Origin: Bacteriovoracaceae bacterium
GTDB lineage: Bacteria; Bdellovibrionota; Bacteriovoracia; Bacteriovoracales; Bacteriovoracaceae
Direction: 5' to 3'
Length of the DNA: 64,000 nucleotides
Assembly: GCA_018649885.1 (NCBI GenBank)
Contig: JABIHA010000056.1
Span: forward strand, 1 to 64,000
In this document: one piece after another, positions 16,799 to 25,707 of the stretch
How the letters are laid out: each line of letters begins with the position of its first letter
How positions within the stretch are numbered: the stretch's first letter is position 1
The notes under the pieces: model-generated
Databases searched by the model: none
Seen by the model: the letters and a program-made list of their open reading frames with translations, nothing else
What the model was told of the DNA's origin: nothing
Position numbers and translations under genes: made by a program

Positions 16799-17563
16799 AT
16801 GGGATTACTAGAAGGAAAAAAGGCACTGATTCTTGGCGTGGCCAATGAGAGATCAATTGCCTGGGGAATAACTAAGGCCTTTAAAGAAAATGGGGCCAGC
16901 ATTGCCATGTCTTATCTAAATGATGCTCTTTACAAAAGAGTTGAGCCACTTTCAAAAGAAGTGGATGCAGATTTTTTGTGTGAGCTCGATGTAGGTCGTG
17001 ATGAACACATTGAAAATATGGCAAAGATGGTAAAAGAGAAATGGGGAAAATTTGATATATTAGTTCACTCATTAGCGTTTGCTAATAGAGATGATCTTCA
17101 AGGTAGGTTTGTTGAAACATCTAGAGATGGTTTTTCTCTTGCTTGTGATATTTCGGCATACTCTCTTTTAGGAGTATCCAATGCACTAAAAGAGTTACTT
17201 AATGAAGATGCATCAATAATGGCCATGACCTATCACGGTTCTCAAAAGGTTATGGCAAATTACAATATGATGGGAGTGGCCAAAGCCGCTCTGGAAGCAT
17301 CAGCTAGATATCTTGCAGATGATCTTGGAAAGGAATCAATTAGAGTTAATTGTATTTCAGCAGGACCAATTAAAACACTGGCTGCAAGTGGAATCTCTGG
17401 CTTTAGAAGTATTCTAAAGACTGTTGAGGAGAGGGCCCCACTTCATAGAAATGTGACGCCTGAAGATGTTGCTGGCACAGCTCTCTATTTAGGAAGTGAT
17501 CTTTCAAAAAATGTAACTGGTCAAATTTTATACATCGATTCTGGCTACTCTATTTTGGCTTAA
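16799..17563 (+). CDS. fabI: Enoyl-[acyl-carrier-protein] reductase (NADH)
   Basis: 254 residues from the ATG at 16799. A longer GTG start at 16784 is in frame, but GGCGGAGGA lies just before the ATG, so the shorter form is preferred. The FabI signature is intact: LILGVANERSIAWGI for NADH binding, Tyr145 (MTYHGS) and the catalytic Y-x6-K (Tyr155, Lys162 in NYNMMGVAKAALE). It performs the last reduction of fatty-acid elongation (FAS II). It is the first gene of a four-gene operon with DUF309, EI24/CysZ-like and GT9-like genes joined by 3-base gaps or ATGA overlaps. Confidence 0.93.
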   Translation: MGLLEGKKALILGVANERSIAWGITKAFKENGASIAMSYLNDALYKRVEPLSKEVDADFLCELDVGRDEHIENMAKMVKEKWGKFDILVHSLAFANRDDLQGRFVETSRDGFSLACDISAYSLLGVSNALKELLNEDASIMAMTYHGSQKVMANYNMMGVAKAALEASARYLADDLGKESIRVNCISAGPIKTLAASGISGFRSILKTVEERAPLHRNVTPEDVAGTALYLGSDLSKNVTGQILYIDSGYSILA

Positions 17564-17566
17564 GTT

Positions 17567-17977
17567 ATGAGTGAAAATCTTGGGTTTGGGCCAGAATATA
17601 TTGACCGAGTTAGAAAGGGCGTAGAACTATTTAATGAGGAAAAATTTTGGGAATGTCATGAAGCACTAGAGCACCATTGGTTAGAAGATGCCCATGATCC
17701 AGTAAGATATGTTTACTGGGCAATTATTCAAGTGGCCGCTTGCCTGCTTCATTACAAAAACCAAAATACTGTGGGCGCTAACGGCTTGTTAATTAAGGCT
17801 AAGAGAAAATTTGTAAAGGTGCGCGAGTTAAAGATCGGCAATAATTATTTAGACAAAGTGCTGAGCTGGGATAAATTAGAGAAATTGGTAATGAGTATAC
17901 CGGATGGATCATCGCTCGATCGTTACCATGAGCTATATGAATTTAAGTTCAATGAATTGCCAGGGGATAAGAAATGA
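17567..17977 (+). CDS. DUF309 family protein
   Basis: 136 residues, small alpha-helical soluble protein. The family pattern is visible: GVELFNEEKFWECHEALEHHW near the start, IIQVAACLLHYKNQNTVGANG in the middle and a helical C-terminus. The H-E-x-L-E segment could bind a ligand or metal, but the family has no established function. It starts 3 bases after the fabI stop with no separate Shine-Dalgarno, consistent with translational coupling. It overlaps the next gene by 4 bases. Confidence 0.75.
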   Translation: MSENLGFGPEYIDRVRKGVELFNEEKFWECHEALEHHWLEDAHDPVRYVYWAIIQVAACLLHYKNQNTVGANGLLIKAKRKFVKVRELKIGNNYLDKVLSWDKLEKLVMSIPDGSSLDRYHELYEFKFNELPGDKK

Positions 17978-18711
17978 AACATATGATTCCTAGTGCCTTC
18001 CAGGCTACACGTTTGATGTTCAAAGATAAAATTATTCTTGCTCTAAGCATGGTTCCTGTAGCCATTGGGGTAGGTCTTTATATTGGAATGGGGTCTTGGT
18101 TTTATAGCTCCATTTTGGGATGGGGAGACACTTGGATTAAGGGACACGTCTCTGAGAGTTGGGGAGTGGTTGTTTACTACCTTTTGTTTTCGATACTAAC
18201 AGTACTGTTGTTTTTTATAGTGAACTGGACCTTCGTTCTCATTGTTTCAATTCTAGCAAGTCCATTTAATGATGCTATTTCTCATAGAGTAGAAAAAATT
18301 CTGGGAGGTGAGACGCCAGAAAGTTTAGGTGGCACCTTTAAGAGAATTTTGGCCAACGCAATTTTTTCTTTTATTAATCAAATAAAAAAGGTGGCCTTCA
18401 TTGTAGTACTGGCGTCCCTTGGATTACTTTTAAGTTTGTTCCCAGTACTAGCTCCCATTAGTATGATTATCACTGCTGTACTTTTATCCATTGAGTTTAT
18501 GGATTATTCATGGAGTAGGCACGATATTCCTTTTTCAGCTTGTAAAACTGATGTTAAAAATCACCTAATCGAATATATTTTGACAGGAGGAGGGTTTGCG
18601 ACTTTGATAGCCATTCCTGTTGTAAACTTATTTGTGCTTCCATACGGTGTAATCTATTACACAACTCTTTGGACTAATAACAAGAAAGATTTAATAGGGT
18701 ATAGCAAATGA
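17974..18711 (+). CDS. EI24/CysZ-like membrane protein
   Basis: 245 residues with several long hydrophobic segments. SPFNDAISHRVEKILGG and PVVNLFVLPYGVIYYTTLW match the two best conserved stretches of the EI24/CysZ family; CysZ is a sulfate transporter in some proteobacteria. No cysteine or sulfate gene is nearby, so sulfate transport is not supported here. ATG overlaps the DUF309 stop (ATGA), and its own stop overlaps the GT9-like start in the same way. The operon context with fabI suggests an envelope-related role. Confidence 0.75.
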   Translation: MKHMIPSAFQATRLMFKDKIILALSMVPVAIGVGLYIGMGSWFYSSILGWGDTWIKGHVSESWGVVVYYLLFSILTVLLFFIVNWTFVLIVSILASPFNDAISHRVEKILGGETPESLGGTFKRILANAIFSFINQIKKVAFIVVLASLGLLLSLFPVLAPISMIITAVLLSIEFMDYSWSRHDIPFSACKTDVKNHLIEYILTGGGFATLIAIPVVNLFVLPYGVIYYTTLWTNNKKDLIGYSK

Positions 18712-19649
18712 AAAAAATAGCTGTATGTCTTCCTCAAGATCTTGGTGGTGTTGTAGATTCTCTTCCATTTCTTATGGAGCTGTGTGAATGTTACGCTGAC
18801 GAGAACAAAATTGAATTTAGTATTATATGCCCTAAAGAATATACCGAATTGATGGAAGTCATTCCCTATGAAATAGACATATACCCTTTTGATGTTGATA
18901 AAGAGGGGAGCATACCTGGTGTGCACAAATATGCTGTCAATTTGAAACATGTTTATAATATTGACGCTTTTTTCACCCTTCCAGATGAATACTATGCAGC
19001 CTTGATGGGACTGTGCTTTAGAGCAACGGATAGAGTGGGTTATCATCACCTTTTTAAAAAGGGGACTCTTACTCATGCCTATGAAGTTCCAGATACAATT
19101 CCTTCTTCTGAGAAATATTTAAGACTTTTGGATAATTATTTTGAGAAAAAAGTATCCAGAAAAACTATCACAAGTCGTCGAACTAAGCCCTATTACCAGG
19201 ACCATGCTGAAAATCGCTATTTTGCTGTGGGGATAACTTCAAAAAATAATACAAAGTGGCTTGATCCTGGCTGGTGGGCAGATTTCTTTAATGATTTTGA
19301 CGGGGAAAGATTTGTTTTTTTAGGTAGCCTTAAAGATGAAGCATATATTCACTCGGTGATAGAGCAATTGGGTGATCAAAACAAATATATAAATTTGGCC
19401 GGCCAAACGACATTTAAAGAAATGATATCAATAATGTCTTATGCCCAGGGTTCTATTGCCTATTCCAGGGGATTTGGATCAGTTTCAGCACTTTTTAAGT
19501 GCCCTGTTCTAATGTTTGCTCAAAGTGATAATGACCTTCCCAATTTTACAGTTGGAAAATCGATTAGATTTGATAGAACAAGTGATCGTATTGTCATGGT
19601 GGATAGATTGTATAAATTGGTAGATGAGGTTCGTTTCTCAGGAAATTAG
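18708..19649 (+). CDS. GT9 (heptosyltransferase)-like glycosyltransferase
   Basis: 313 residues, soluble, with two Rossmann-like halves. The N-terminus MKKIAVCLPQDLGGVVDSLP and later FFTLPDEYYAALMGLCFRATDRVGY follow the layout of ADP-heptose:LPS heptosyltransferases (GT9). The second half (FVFLGSLKDE, INLAGQTTFKEMISIMSYAQ) matches the nucleotide-sugar-binding half of the family; the usual TGP-type motif is replaced by SRGFGSVSALFKCPV. Donor and acceptor are inferred, and sequence divergence leaves activity open. It is the last gene of the fabI operon. Its TAG overlaps the stop codon of the convergent M48 gene. Confidence 0.65.
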   Translation: MKKIAVCLPQDLGGVVDSLPFLMELCECYADENKIEFSIICPKEYTELMEVIPYEIDIYPFDVDKEGSIPGVHKYAVNLKHVYNIDAFFTLPDEYYAALMGLCFRATDRVGYHHLFKKGTLTHAYEVPDTIPSSEKYLRLLDNYFEKKVSRKTITSRRTKPYYQDHAENRYFAVGITSKNNTKWLDPGWWADFFNDFDGERFVFLGSLKDEAYIHSVIEQLGDQNKYINLAGQTTFKEMISIMSYAQGSIAYSRGFGSVSALFKCPVLMFAQSDNDLPNFTVGKSIRFDRTSDRIVMVDRLYKLVDEVRFSGN

Positions 19650-20500
19650 GGAACAGCGTATTTTTGTTTGAGTTCATGAACTACCAAAGGGATTTTTTCG
19701 CCAACAAAATTATATCCATATTTATTGCTTTGCTTTTTTAAAAACTCAAGCCGCTTCATACTTGGTGGATGAGTTGAAAAAAAGCTAGTGAGCTTTGATA
19801 GTTTTGAGTTTTTTAATTTTCCAATTTTTCTAAAAAAATCTTTTGAACCTGCAACATGGCCATAATTGTTATTTACACATCTGAGTGCATATCCATCTGA
19901 TTGTATTTCGTGATCTCTTTGAAATTTGAGGCCAATAAGTTGAAATAACTTTTCAATTTTTATTTCCATATTTAAGGCCCAAGAAGAAATACCTATGAAT
20001 AGCTGCTGGGTGATATTTGAAAACGTATGGCGATGATAAAAATGGCCTAATTCGTGACAAAGCACAAAGGCAAGTTCATTTTCACTACTTGATTCTTCTA
20101 AGAACTTATGTGTCACAAGGAAAATTCCACCTGGAAGGGTGAAAGCATTTGAATAATCTTCTGCTACGACTCTAACCTGAAAATCGAGATCGCGGTATTT
20201 TGAATCATCTTGCATGCCATTCCACAGATGGGTGATGAAGGTCTCTAGATTTTTATCTCGATTACCTTTTGAGCCCCCAAGGTAGTGGCCATAGCGCGCA
20301 CCTAGGGCCACTTCTTCCTGGTAATTGATGAAATTTTTTAGCTTTGAATTAATGGCGAAAATTAGAAGGAAAGCTAGCAGTAGAGCTAGCAGTAGCATGA
20401 TCCCAAAAAATATTGCTAGGGCCGCAAGGTCTTTCACTTGGCTTTCATGTGTTCGGTTTATTCCTTCCGGAATTTTTTTAGGAGTAAATTTTTCTTTCAT
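19646..20500 (-). CDS. Membrane-anchored M48 metalloprotease
   Basis: 284 residues. One membrane segment (about 27-50) is followed by the peptidase domain. Zinc ligands His149 and His153 lie in CHELGHFYH with catalytic Glu150; the third ligand is probably Glu198 in DHEIQSDGYA, and STHPPSMKRLEFLK is the usual M48 C-terminal motif. Family members (HtpX, LoiP, BepA) take part in envelope protein quality control. It is the last gene of an operon with two UPF0145 proteins, overlapping the upstream one by 4 bases. It converges with the GT9-like gene and their stop codons overlap. Confidence 0.9.
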   Translation of the reverse strand: MKEKFTPKKIPEGINRTHESQVKDLAALAIFFGIMLLLALLLAFLLIFAINSKLKNFINYQEEVALGARYGHYLGGSKGNRDKNLETFITHLWNGMQDDSKYRDLDFQVRVVAEDYSNAFTLPGGIFLVTHKFLEESSSENELAFVLCHELGHFYHRHTFSNITQQLFIGISSWALNMEIKIEKLFQLIGLKFQRDHEIQSDGYALRCVNNNYGHVAGSKDFFRKIGKLKNSKLSKLTSFFSTHPPSMKRLEFLKKQSNKYGYNFVGEKIPLVVHELKQKYAVP

Positions 20501-20949
20501 GGTTGTTTGATGCCTGTGCCGTAAGCAACAACTTCAACAGATACTAATTTTGATTCTCCCGAAGGACCTTTTCCTCCCACTGAAGAAGTTTCTAGTCTAA
20601 GGCCTACTACTTTTTCAGCCCCCCAATTATTTGCCTGTGCTTTCATTCGCAAAATGGCTTCTCTTCTTGCTCTATCGGCTAAGGTTTCATAGAAAGTTAT
20701 TTGTCCTCCAACTAGGCTTCTTAGGCTACTTCCAACAAGTTTGAAATAATCACCGCTGATAACAACATTTCCAACAAATAATCTTCCCTGAGTTCCCGCA
20801 CCATCAAATTGAGTTTTTTTATCAGTAGTAACAGGTATATGTAGGAGCTCAGCTTCCCGTACTATAATATTTTTGTAATGGGATTTCTCTATAGACTGAC
20901 CAACAAAATATCCAAGACTTAGTAGTATAAGAAAAACAATTATTTCCAT
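20497..20949 (-). CDS. YbjQ/UPF0145 protein with N-terminal membrane anchor
   Basis: 150 residues. A hydrophobic N-terminus (MEIIVFLILLSLGYFVG) anchors a YbjQ/UPF0145 domain: VISGDYFKLVGSSLRSLVGG, ITFYETLADRARREAILRMK and GAEKVVGLRLETSSV. The family forms pentameric rings and has no firm function; a metal-binding role has been suggested from annotation only. It overlaps both neighbours, the M48 protease downstream by 4 bases and a second UPF0145 gene upstream by 10 bases. The added membrane anchor is unlike typical soluble YbjQ. Confidence 0.85.
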   Translation of the reverse strand: MEIIVFLILLSLGYFVGQSIEKSHYKNIIVREAELLHIPVTTDKKTQFDGAGTQGRLFVGNVVISGDYFKLVGSSLRSLVGGQITFYETLADRARREAILRMKAQANNWGAEKVVGLRLETSSVGGKGPSGESKLVSVEVVAYGTGIKQP

Positions 20950-21269
20950 GGTATTTTTTCTACTTTTACGGCTGTTCCGTATGCAAAGAGCTCAGCTGCA
21001 CCTTGAGAAATTGAAGAAGTGCTAAATCTTATATTGATAACAGCGTTGGCACCGGTTGCTTGTGCCTGCTCAACCATTCTTTTTTCTGCTACCGCACGAC
21101 TTTCATTGAGAAGCTCGGTATAACTAGCAAGCTCGCCACCAACTAGATTTTTAAAGCTAGCTAGTATATCTTTTCCAACATGCTTAGCTCTGACTGTGCT
21201 GCCTTGGACTAGTCCATAGTGCTCTACCACTCTATGGCCTGGTACGGACTCTATATTTGTTAAGATCAA
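20940..21269 (-). CDS. YbjQ/UPF0145 protein (soluble paralogue)
   Basis: 109 residues, close to the usual YbjQ length. Typical motifs are NLVGGELASYTELLNESRAVA, AQATGANAVINIRFSTSS and AAELFAYGTAVKVE. It is the first gene of the UPF0145-UPF0145-M48 operon and lacks the membrane segment of its neighbour, so the two could form a mixed ring docked at the membrane. That is inference from adjacency and overlap. Confidence 0.88.
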   Translation of the reverse strand: MILTNIESVPGHRVVEHYGLVQGSTVRAKHVGKDILASFKNLVGGELASYTELLNESRAVAEKRMVEQAQATGANAVINIRFSTSSISQGAAELFAYGTAVKVEKIPWK

Positions 21270-21395
21270 ATTTATTCCTTTAGCTTGGTAAACGGTATTT
21301 ATTTAGCCTATATTATTGCACCTTTAGGAGCAATTTTTTTGTAAAGTGAATTGCTTTAAAGACCGATAGGTTTAGTCAGATAAGGAGTTTTAATA

Positions 21396-22295
21396 ATGGC
21401 CAATTCACCAAGTGACCATCAAAAAGAGATGATCCTATTAAAGAAGAAATTCTTGATGCTTACAAAGAAGCAGAAAAAGGCCATGGATGATCTAAAGAGA
21501 AAATTTGCTGTTACATTAAAAAAAGAAAGAATAAATAATATTAAAATGAAAAAGGAAAATGAAGAACTTAAAAGACAACTTGAGTTTGAAAGAAACCAAA
21601 GAGCAAACGCACCCCAAGTTGATTCCTCAAAAATACAGAAACCAAATATAGATTTTGATGTCTTAAAAAGTGGCAATTTGTCAGCTGAGCAAATGGCAAA
21701 ATTTCGTGAAACTTTGGAAAACCAGATGTCCAAAAGTTCTGAAATGTTGGCCAGCGCGGAATCCCGCATCGCTAAATTAGAGCTTCAAGTAAGCAAAAAA
21801 GAAAAACATGTTCACAAATTAAATCATGCTGCGAAAAAACAAGATGAAAAAATTAAAGATGTAGTACTCGAAAATGAGAAAAAAGATAAAAAAATAAACT
21901 TAATGGAAGATGACTTTGCTGAAATTAAAGATATCGCTAGAAAAAAAGAACTTGAGTTTGATGATTCTCTAAATGTGAAGGAAGATCAGATACACGGTCT
22001 TAGAAAAGACATCCGAACTAGAGAAGAGAAAATTGATGACCTTGAGGCTATTTGTGAGGCTTTTGACATTATTAGAATTAGGGAAGAAGTGATCGATTTG
22101 AAGGTAAAAGCACTTGAAACAGTTGAAAGAGTTAATCAAGATGAGATGCAAGAACTTCTTGAAGATGTATCTAGGATGAAAATGAATTTAAGAGATTATG
22201 ATAAAACATTGGGTGAGAAATTTATCAATATGTACCTAGATATTGAAAGTTCTGAATCTAATCTTAAAGAAAAAATATTCGAAAAAGTGTCTTAG
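21396..22295 (+). CDS. Coiled-coil protein of unknown function
   Basis: 299 residues, very rich in Lys and Glu, with no signal peptide or membrane segment. Heptad-like patterning covers residues about 8-70 and 95-250, separated by a Pro/Asn-containing break (ANAPQVDSSKIQKPNIDF). The C-terminal 40 residues look less regular. It is presumably a cytoplasmic rod or scaffold. AAGGAG precedes the ATG. It stands alone and divergent from the UPF0145 operon. No family was recognised. Confidence 0.75.
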   Translation: MANSPSDHQKEMILLKKKFLMLTKKQKKAMDDLKRKFAVTLKKERINNIKMKKENEELKRQLEFERNQRANAPQVDSSKIQKPNIDFDVLKSGNLSAEQMAKFRETLENQMSKSSEMLASAESRIAKLELQVSKKEKHVHKLNHAAKKQDEKIKDVVLENEKKDKKINLMEDDFAEIKDIARKKELEFDDSLNVKEDQIHGLRKDIRTREEKIDDLEAICEAFDIIRIREEVIDLKVKALETVERVNQDEMQELLEDVSRMKMNLRDYDKTLGEKFINMYLDIESSESNLKEKIFEKVS

Positions 22296-22328
22296 GATGT
22301 TTTTTTGGTCTATTGCTTAGTCTTAGTA

Positions 22329-22382
22329 CGTAACCGTAACCGTAACCGTAACCGTAACCGTAACCGTAACCGTAACCGTAAC
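22329..22382. repeat. Perfect tandem hexamer array, 9 x CGTAAC
   Basis: Nine uninterrupted copies of CGTAAC (54 bases) lie 33 bases after the coiled-coil gene. They are followed by related GC-rich patches: GGCCGTCGCCG nearby and GGCGAGGGCGAGGGCGA around 22437-22452. The array is intergenic between two genes that point toward each other (coiled-coil + and hemJ -), so it is unlikely to tune a promoter. Perfect copies imply recent expansion or homogenisation. Confidence 0.95.
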
Positions 22383-22498
22383 CCTGGCCGTCGCCGATTT
22401 CAAAACCTATGTCCTGAATCAAACCCAAGCTGATTGGCGAGGGCGAGGGCGAAGTATTAGGGCAATGGTGAGGTTTAATGTGGGCGGAGGGCTTTTAC

Positions 22499-23026
22499 TT
22501 AAGAGCGCAATCTTATTTTCTTGTAGGCTTTAATAGCTGCCATAAGCACAAAGGTAAAAACAATAAGTCCAGCTACTGCATAGAGCATTTCAAGGGATGA
22601 CTTGTATATTGCAAGAAACACAATCGATACTAGAAATAGTGTGGCAACCTCATTGAGGATTCTTAATTTTCCGGAACTTAACAGGACACGATTTTCTTTC
22701 AATGCCTTTAGTAGTTTTCCACAGTAGAGGTGATAGATGACAAGGCCCATCACTAGCAAAATTTTTACATGAAGCCAGCTGTCTTCAATGAATCCTGTGG
22801 TGAATGCCAAGGAGAACCCAAAAACGATGGTTACCACGAGTGATGGCCAGGTTATCCCGTACCAAAGTCTTCTTTCCATTATTTTAAATTGCTCAGTTAA
22901 CTCAGATGAGCTTTTATTTGAAATAGCTTCAACATGGTAAATGAATAGCCTTACAATATAGAAAAGACCTGCAAACCAGCAAACAAAACCTATAATATGT
23001 AGTGACTTTAGTAATTCATAGCTCAT
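22499..23026 (-). CDS. hemJ: Protoporphyrinogen IX oxidase HemJ
   Basis: 175 residues with four or five membrane segments. The family signature is present: LHIIGFVCWFAGLFYIVRLF with the early conserved His, IYHVEA, MERRLWYGITWP and SWLHVKILLV with the conserved His-x-Lys. HemJ oxidises protoporphyrinogen IX in heme synthesis using a bound heme. Its start overlaps the end of hisS by 11 bases on the same strand. No other heme gene is nearby. No terminator was seen; the CGTAAC array lies downstream. Confidence 0.85.
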   Translation of the reverse strand: MSYELLKSLHIIGFVCWFAGLFYIVRLFIYHVEAISNKSSSELTEQFKIMERRLWYGITWPSLVVTIVFGFSLAFTTGFIEDSWLHVKILLVMGLVIYHLYCGKLLKALKENRVLLSSGKLRILNEVATLFLVSIVFLAIYKSSLEMLYAVAGLIVFTFVLMAAIKAYKKIRLRS

Positions 23027-24344
23027 GGTTTAAAAACTTTACTATCTCAGAGGCCTCATCAATATCACATAGGTGTTGGTTCCGGTCTTTAAGGTTTTTG
23101 ATTTGTATTTTTTTGTCCGCGAGTTCCCTATCACCTATTAGTCCAATAAATTTGGCCCCTCTCTTTTCGGCAAGTCCGAAGGCCTTGTTTAATTTGGTTA
23201 CTCCAAACTGTGTCGAAACCATGAGCCCTTTTGCCCTCAGTTGATTAGCTAGCAGTAGGCATGGAGTTTCTCCCTCTATTATTTGAGAAGTTAAAAGGAT
23301 GTCGACTTTTTGAGTAGAGAGGTCTGGTAGCAGATCATGAGTTTTTAAAAAATCTTGCATGGTTACATCACCCATACCAAAGCCAATCCCCGATAATGGT
23401 TTTTCATCAAAAATTTTGAGAAGGTTTTCATAGGAACCCCCACCACACAATGCCCTTTTATTATCTGGGTTTTTATCAAAGCATTCAAACACAATGCCTG
23501 TGTAATAATCAAGGCCTCTGACAATGCATGGATCAAATTTGCAATATTCTTCTAGATTTAATTCTCCAACTTTTTGATGAAAGCTTTTTAAAACAGATAT
23601 TTTTTCACCGCCGCCATTTTTTTCAGCAAATGAGATGGCATCTGAAAATAATTTTAAATCCAAGTATTCGAAAAATACCTCTTGTTTTTCATCAGGCAAT
23701 TTCATTTCGACAAGAGATTTTTTAGTGGCATCTCGATTAATTTTTTTCGAGCGATCTACAATTTTATAGAGCTTATAGCTATCTTCAGTACTAAGCTTTA
23801 GTAAGTCATTAAAAATAAAATCCACAAACTTGCGGTCATTGATTAGTAATTCGAAGTGTTCACTAGTTGCACCAAAGCTTTGATAAACGTGGGCAATAAG
23901 CTGAACAATTTCAATTTCTCCCAAACCTTCGGGAGCACCAAAGACGTCAACATTAAATTGCCAATGCTCTCGTAGTCTTCCACGTTGAGGTTTTTCATAT
24001 CGGTAAAGGTTTGGGATAGAGTACCAACGAATTGGTTTAGGCAGGTTGGTGTGGACCCCAGAAATCATCCGTGCCAGGGTAGGGGTCATCTCTGGACGTA
24101 TTGCCACAAACCTCTCGCCCCGATCTGTGAATGAGTAAATTTGCTCATCGATAAGCTCTTGCCCTGACTTAGCTCTGTAGAGATCAACTTCTTCAAGGAA
24201 GGGGCCATCATAGGCTTCATAACCAAACTGCTCTGCGCTAAAACGCCATTTTTCAAATATATAGTCCTGAATTCTCTTATTTTCAGGAAAAAAATCTCGC
24301 GTTCCACGGTAAGGTTTTTTGCTTAATCCCATATTTTTATCCAA
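23016..24344 (-). CDS. hisS: Histidyl-tRNA synthetase
   Basis: 442 residues, class II aminoacyl-tRNA synthetase. It has YRGTRDFFPE at the N-terminus, motif 2 in YRYEKPQRGRLREHWQFNVD, the histidine-binding motif RGLDYYTGIVFE and motif 3 in LSGIGFGMGD. The C-terminal anticodon-binding domain starts near KVDILLTSQ. The track start is a TTG at 24344; an ATG at 24332 (MGLSKKPYRG) is equally plausible, and neither has a strong Shine-Dalgarno. It shares an operon with hemJ. Confidence 0.93.
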   Translation of the reverse strand: MDKNMGLSKKPYRGTRDFFPENKRIQDYIFEKWRFSAEQFGYEAYDGPFLEEVDLYRAKSGQELIDEQIYSFTDRGERFVAIRPEMTPTLARMISGVHTNLPKPIRWYSIPNLYRYEKPQRGRLREHWQFNVDVFGAPEGLGEIEIVQLIAHVYQSFGATSEHFELLINDRKFVDFIFNDLLKLSTEDSYKLYKIVDRSKKINRDATKKSLVEMKLPDEKQEVFFEYLDLKLFSDAISFAEKNGGGEKISVLKSFHQKVGELNLEEYCKFDPCIVRGLDYYTGIVFECFDKNPDNKRALCGGGSYENLLKIFDEKPLSGIGFGMGDVTMQDFLKTHDLLPDLSTQKVDILLTSQIIEGETPCLLLANQLRAKGLMVSTQFGVTKLNKAFGLAEKRGAKFIGLIGDRELADKKIQIKNLKDRNQHLCDIDEASEIVKFLNHEL

Positions 24345-24437
24345 GGTATTTCACTGTATTAAGGTGGATCATAGCATATTAAACTACCTCTAGCTACGGT
24401 GCAATTAGATGTGAATTAGAAGGGTCGATTAGATTAA

Positions 24438-24468
24438 AATGAAAGGGACCCTCGATGGCGAAGGTCCC
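24438..24468 (-). terminator. Intrinsic terminator of the 24477-25487 lipoprotein gene
   Basis: GGGACC (24445-24450) and GGTCCC (24463-24468) form a 6-bp GC stem with a 12-base loop. On the minus strand it is followed by TTTCATTTT, and it lies 8 bases after the stop codon. Confidence 0.75.
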
Positions 24469-24476
24469 ATAAAAAA

Positions 24477-25487
24477 TTATCTTGAAATTAGTACAACATT
24501 ATAAATAGCTGTTGCGGTTCCAGGATCGGGAGCTCCACACATGATGAAGTTTTTTGTTGAGCTATTGATTCCTTGAACGCCCATACATGCAGCAGCAGAT
24601 GATCCAAAAGTTCCGGTCATAAAGCCATCTGATGGAGTGTTGATGTTGGCCATGGTCATACTAGTACTGATATTGCCATCAGCCGCCTCAGTTTCGGGGT
24701 TGATAGAAGTTATTGCTATTACTCCAGCTGTCACAGTCGCTGTGACAGAATAGAGAGCAGTACCACTAGCTGTATTTACAAAACCAATATACGATCCATC
24801 TAAGCCAGTGATGTTTGAAATTGCCTTTTTTTCAAGGGCCACAATAAATTGGCTATTAGCTGCTGTATTGACATCTGTGTTTACAATTGCTCCTCCATCA
24901 GTCATGTACATTCTTGCAGTATCAACAGTTCCAACCCCATTAGAGCATGTGAAGATTCCAAGTGATGAAGCCGATCCAAAGACAGTGCCATCAACCATGT
25001 ATTTAGTGGGAAGAGAGGCTGCTCCTGTAGCATAATTAGAGGAAAAAGTTCCGAAGGTATCTTGAGTTGTAATATCGTAAGCAGCATCGACATTAAGGAA
25101 GAGCCAATTGCCTTCAAAGTTATCTGTTGGGCAGCTACCTGCTATTATAGTAGGAGTAAGTTGTGTAGAACCTGAAAGTTGTAGCATGGCCGTAAGTCCA
25201 GGAACTAAAAATACATAATGAACAGAATTTACAGCAGGAGGAGAGCCGGCAATAACTGTTTGAGTTGTAGTTGTGAGTTTACCAAACCCTGAATTGAGTT
25301 CTTCGAATTCCCCAGTGACAGTCCAACCAGCATCAGACTCCGTGAGTGAAAAACTACCTCCTACTTCATTTACAGTTAGGCTATAATTTGAACCCGGACC
25401 TGAATAACTTACTCCAGAGGATGAAGTGGAATTTCCTCCACATGAGAGATTTAATACAAGTAGCATCATTAAAAGAAAATATTTCAT
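24477..25487 (-). CDS. Ser/Thr-rich lipoprotein of unknown function
   Basis: 336 residues. The lipobox is LNLSC with lipidation at Cys16, followed by a Gly/Ser-rich linker. The mature protein is rich in Thr, Ser, Gly and Ala with alternating beta pattern and four further cysteines (GSCPTDNFEG, FTCSNGVG, AACMGVQG, MCGAPDPG) that could form two disulfides. No family was recognised; the composition fits a surface-exposed beta protein. AAGGGG gives a strong Shine-Dalgarno. The gene is monocistronic. Confidence 0.8.
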   Translation of the reverse strand: MKYFLLMMLLVLNLSCGGNSTSSSGVSYSGPGSNYSLTVNEVGGSFSLTESDAGWTVTGEFEELNSGFGKLTTTTQTVIAGSPPAVNSVHYVFLVPGLTAMLQLSGSTQLTPTIIAGSCPTDNFEGNWLFLNVDAAYDITTQDTFGTFSSNYATGAASLPTKYMVDGTVFGSASSLGIFTCSNGVGTVDTARMYMTDGGAIVNTDVNTAANSQFIVALEKKAISNITGLDGSYIGFVNTASGTALYSVTATVTAGVIAITSINPETEAADGNISTSMTMANINTPSDGFMTGTFGSSAAACMGVQGINSSTKNFIMCGAPDPGTATAIYNVVLISR

Positions 25488-25707
25488 AGAGAACCCCTTT
25501 TTAATTTATTAGTAATAAATGTTATTTAAATCTAAAGGCCTTGTCACTACAGTGAATTGAATAATTATGAAAAATTAATAACCAAATTACTTGACCAAAA
25601 GATACTGTTTTTGTGATGACCAGTCAGGTTGGGTGATAATTCAATTTTTACGCTTGTTTAATTAGGTATAACTCATGAAACAGTCATTTTTTACTCCTGA
25701 AGTCAGG

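Noticed and set aside
18657-19076. 139-residue open frame on the minus strand
   Set aside because: Antisense to the GT9-like and EI24 genes that are linked by ATGA overlap; no motif.
22329-22382. CGTAAC array as a CRISPR or telomere
   Set aside because: The unit is 6 bases with no spacers, and nothing suggests a linear replicon end; it is a microsatellite.
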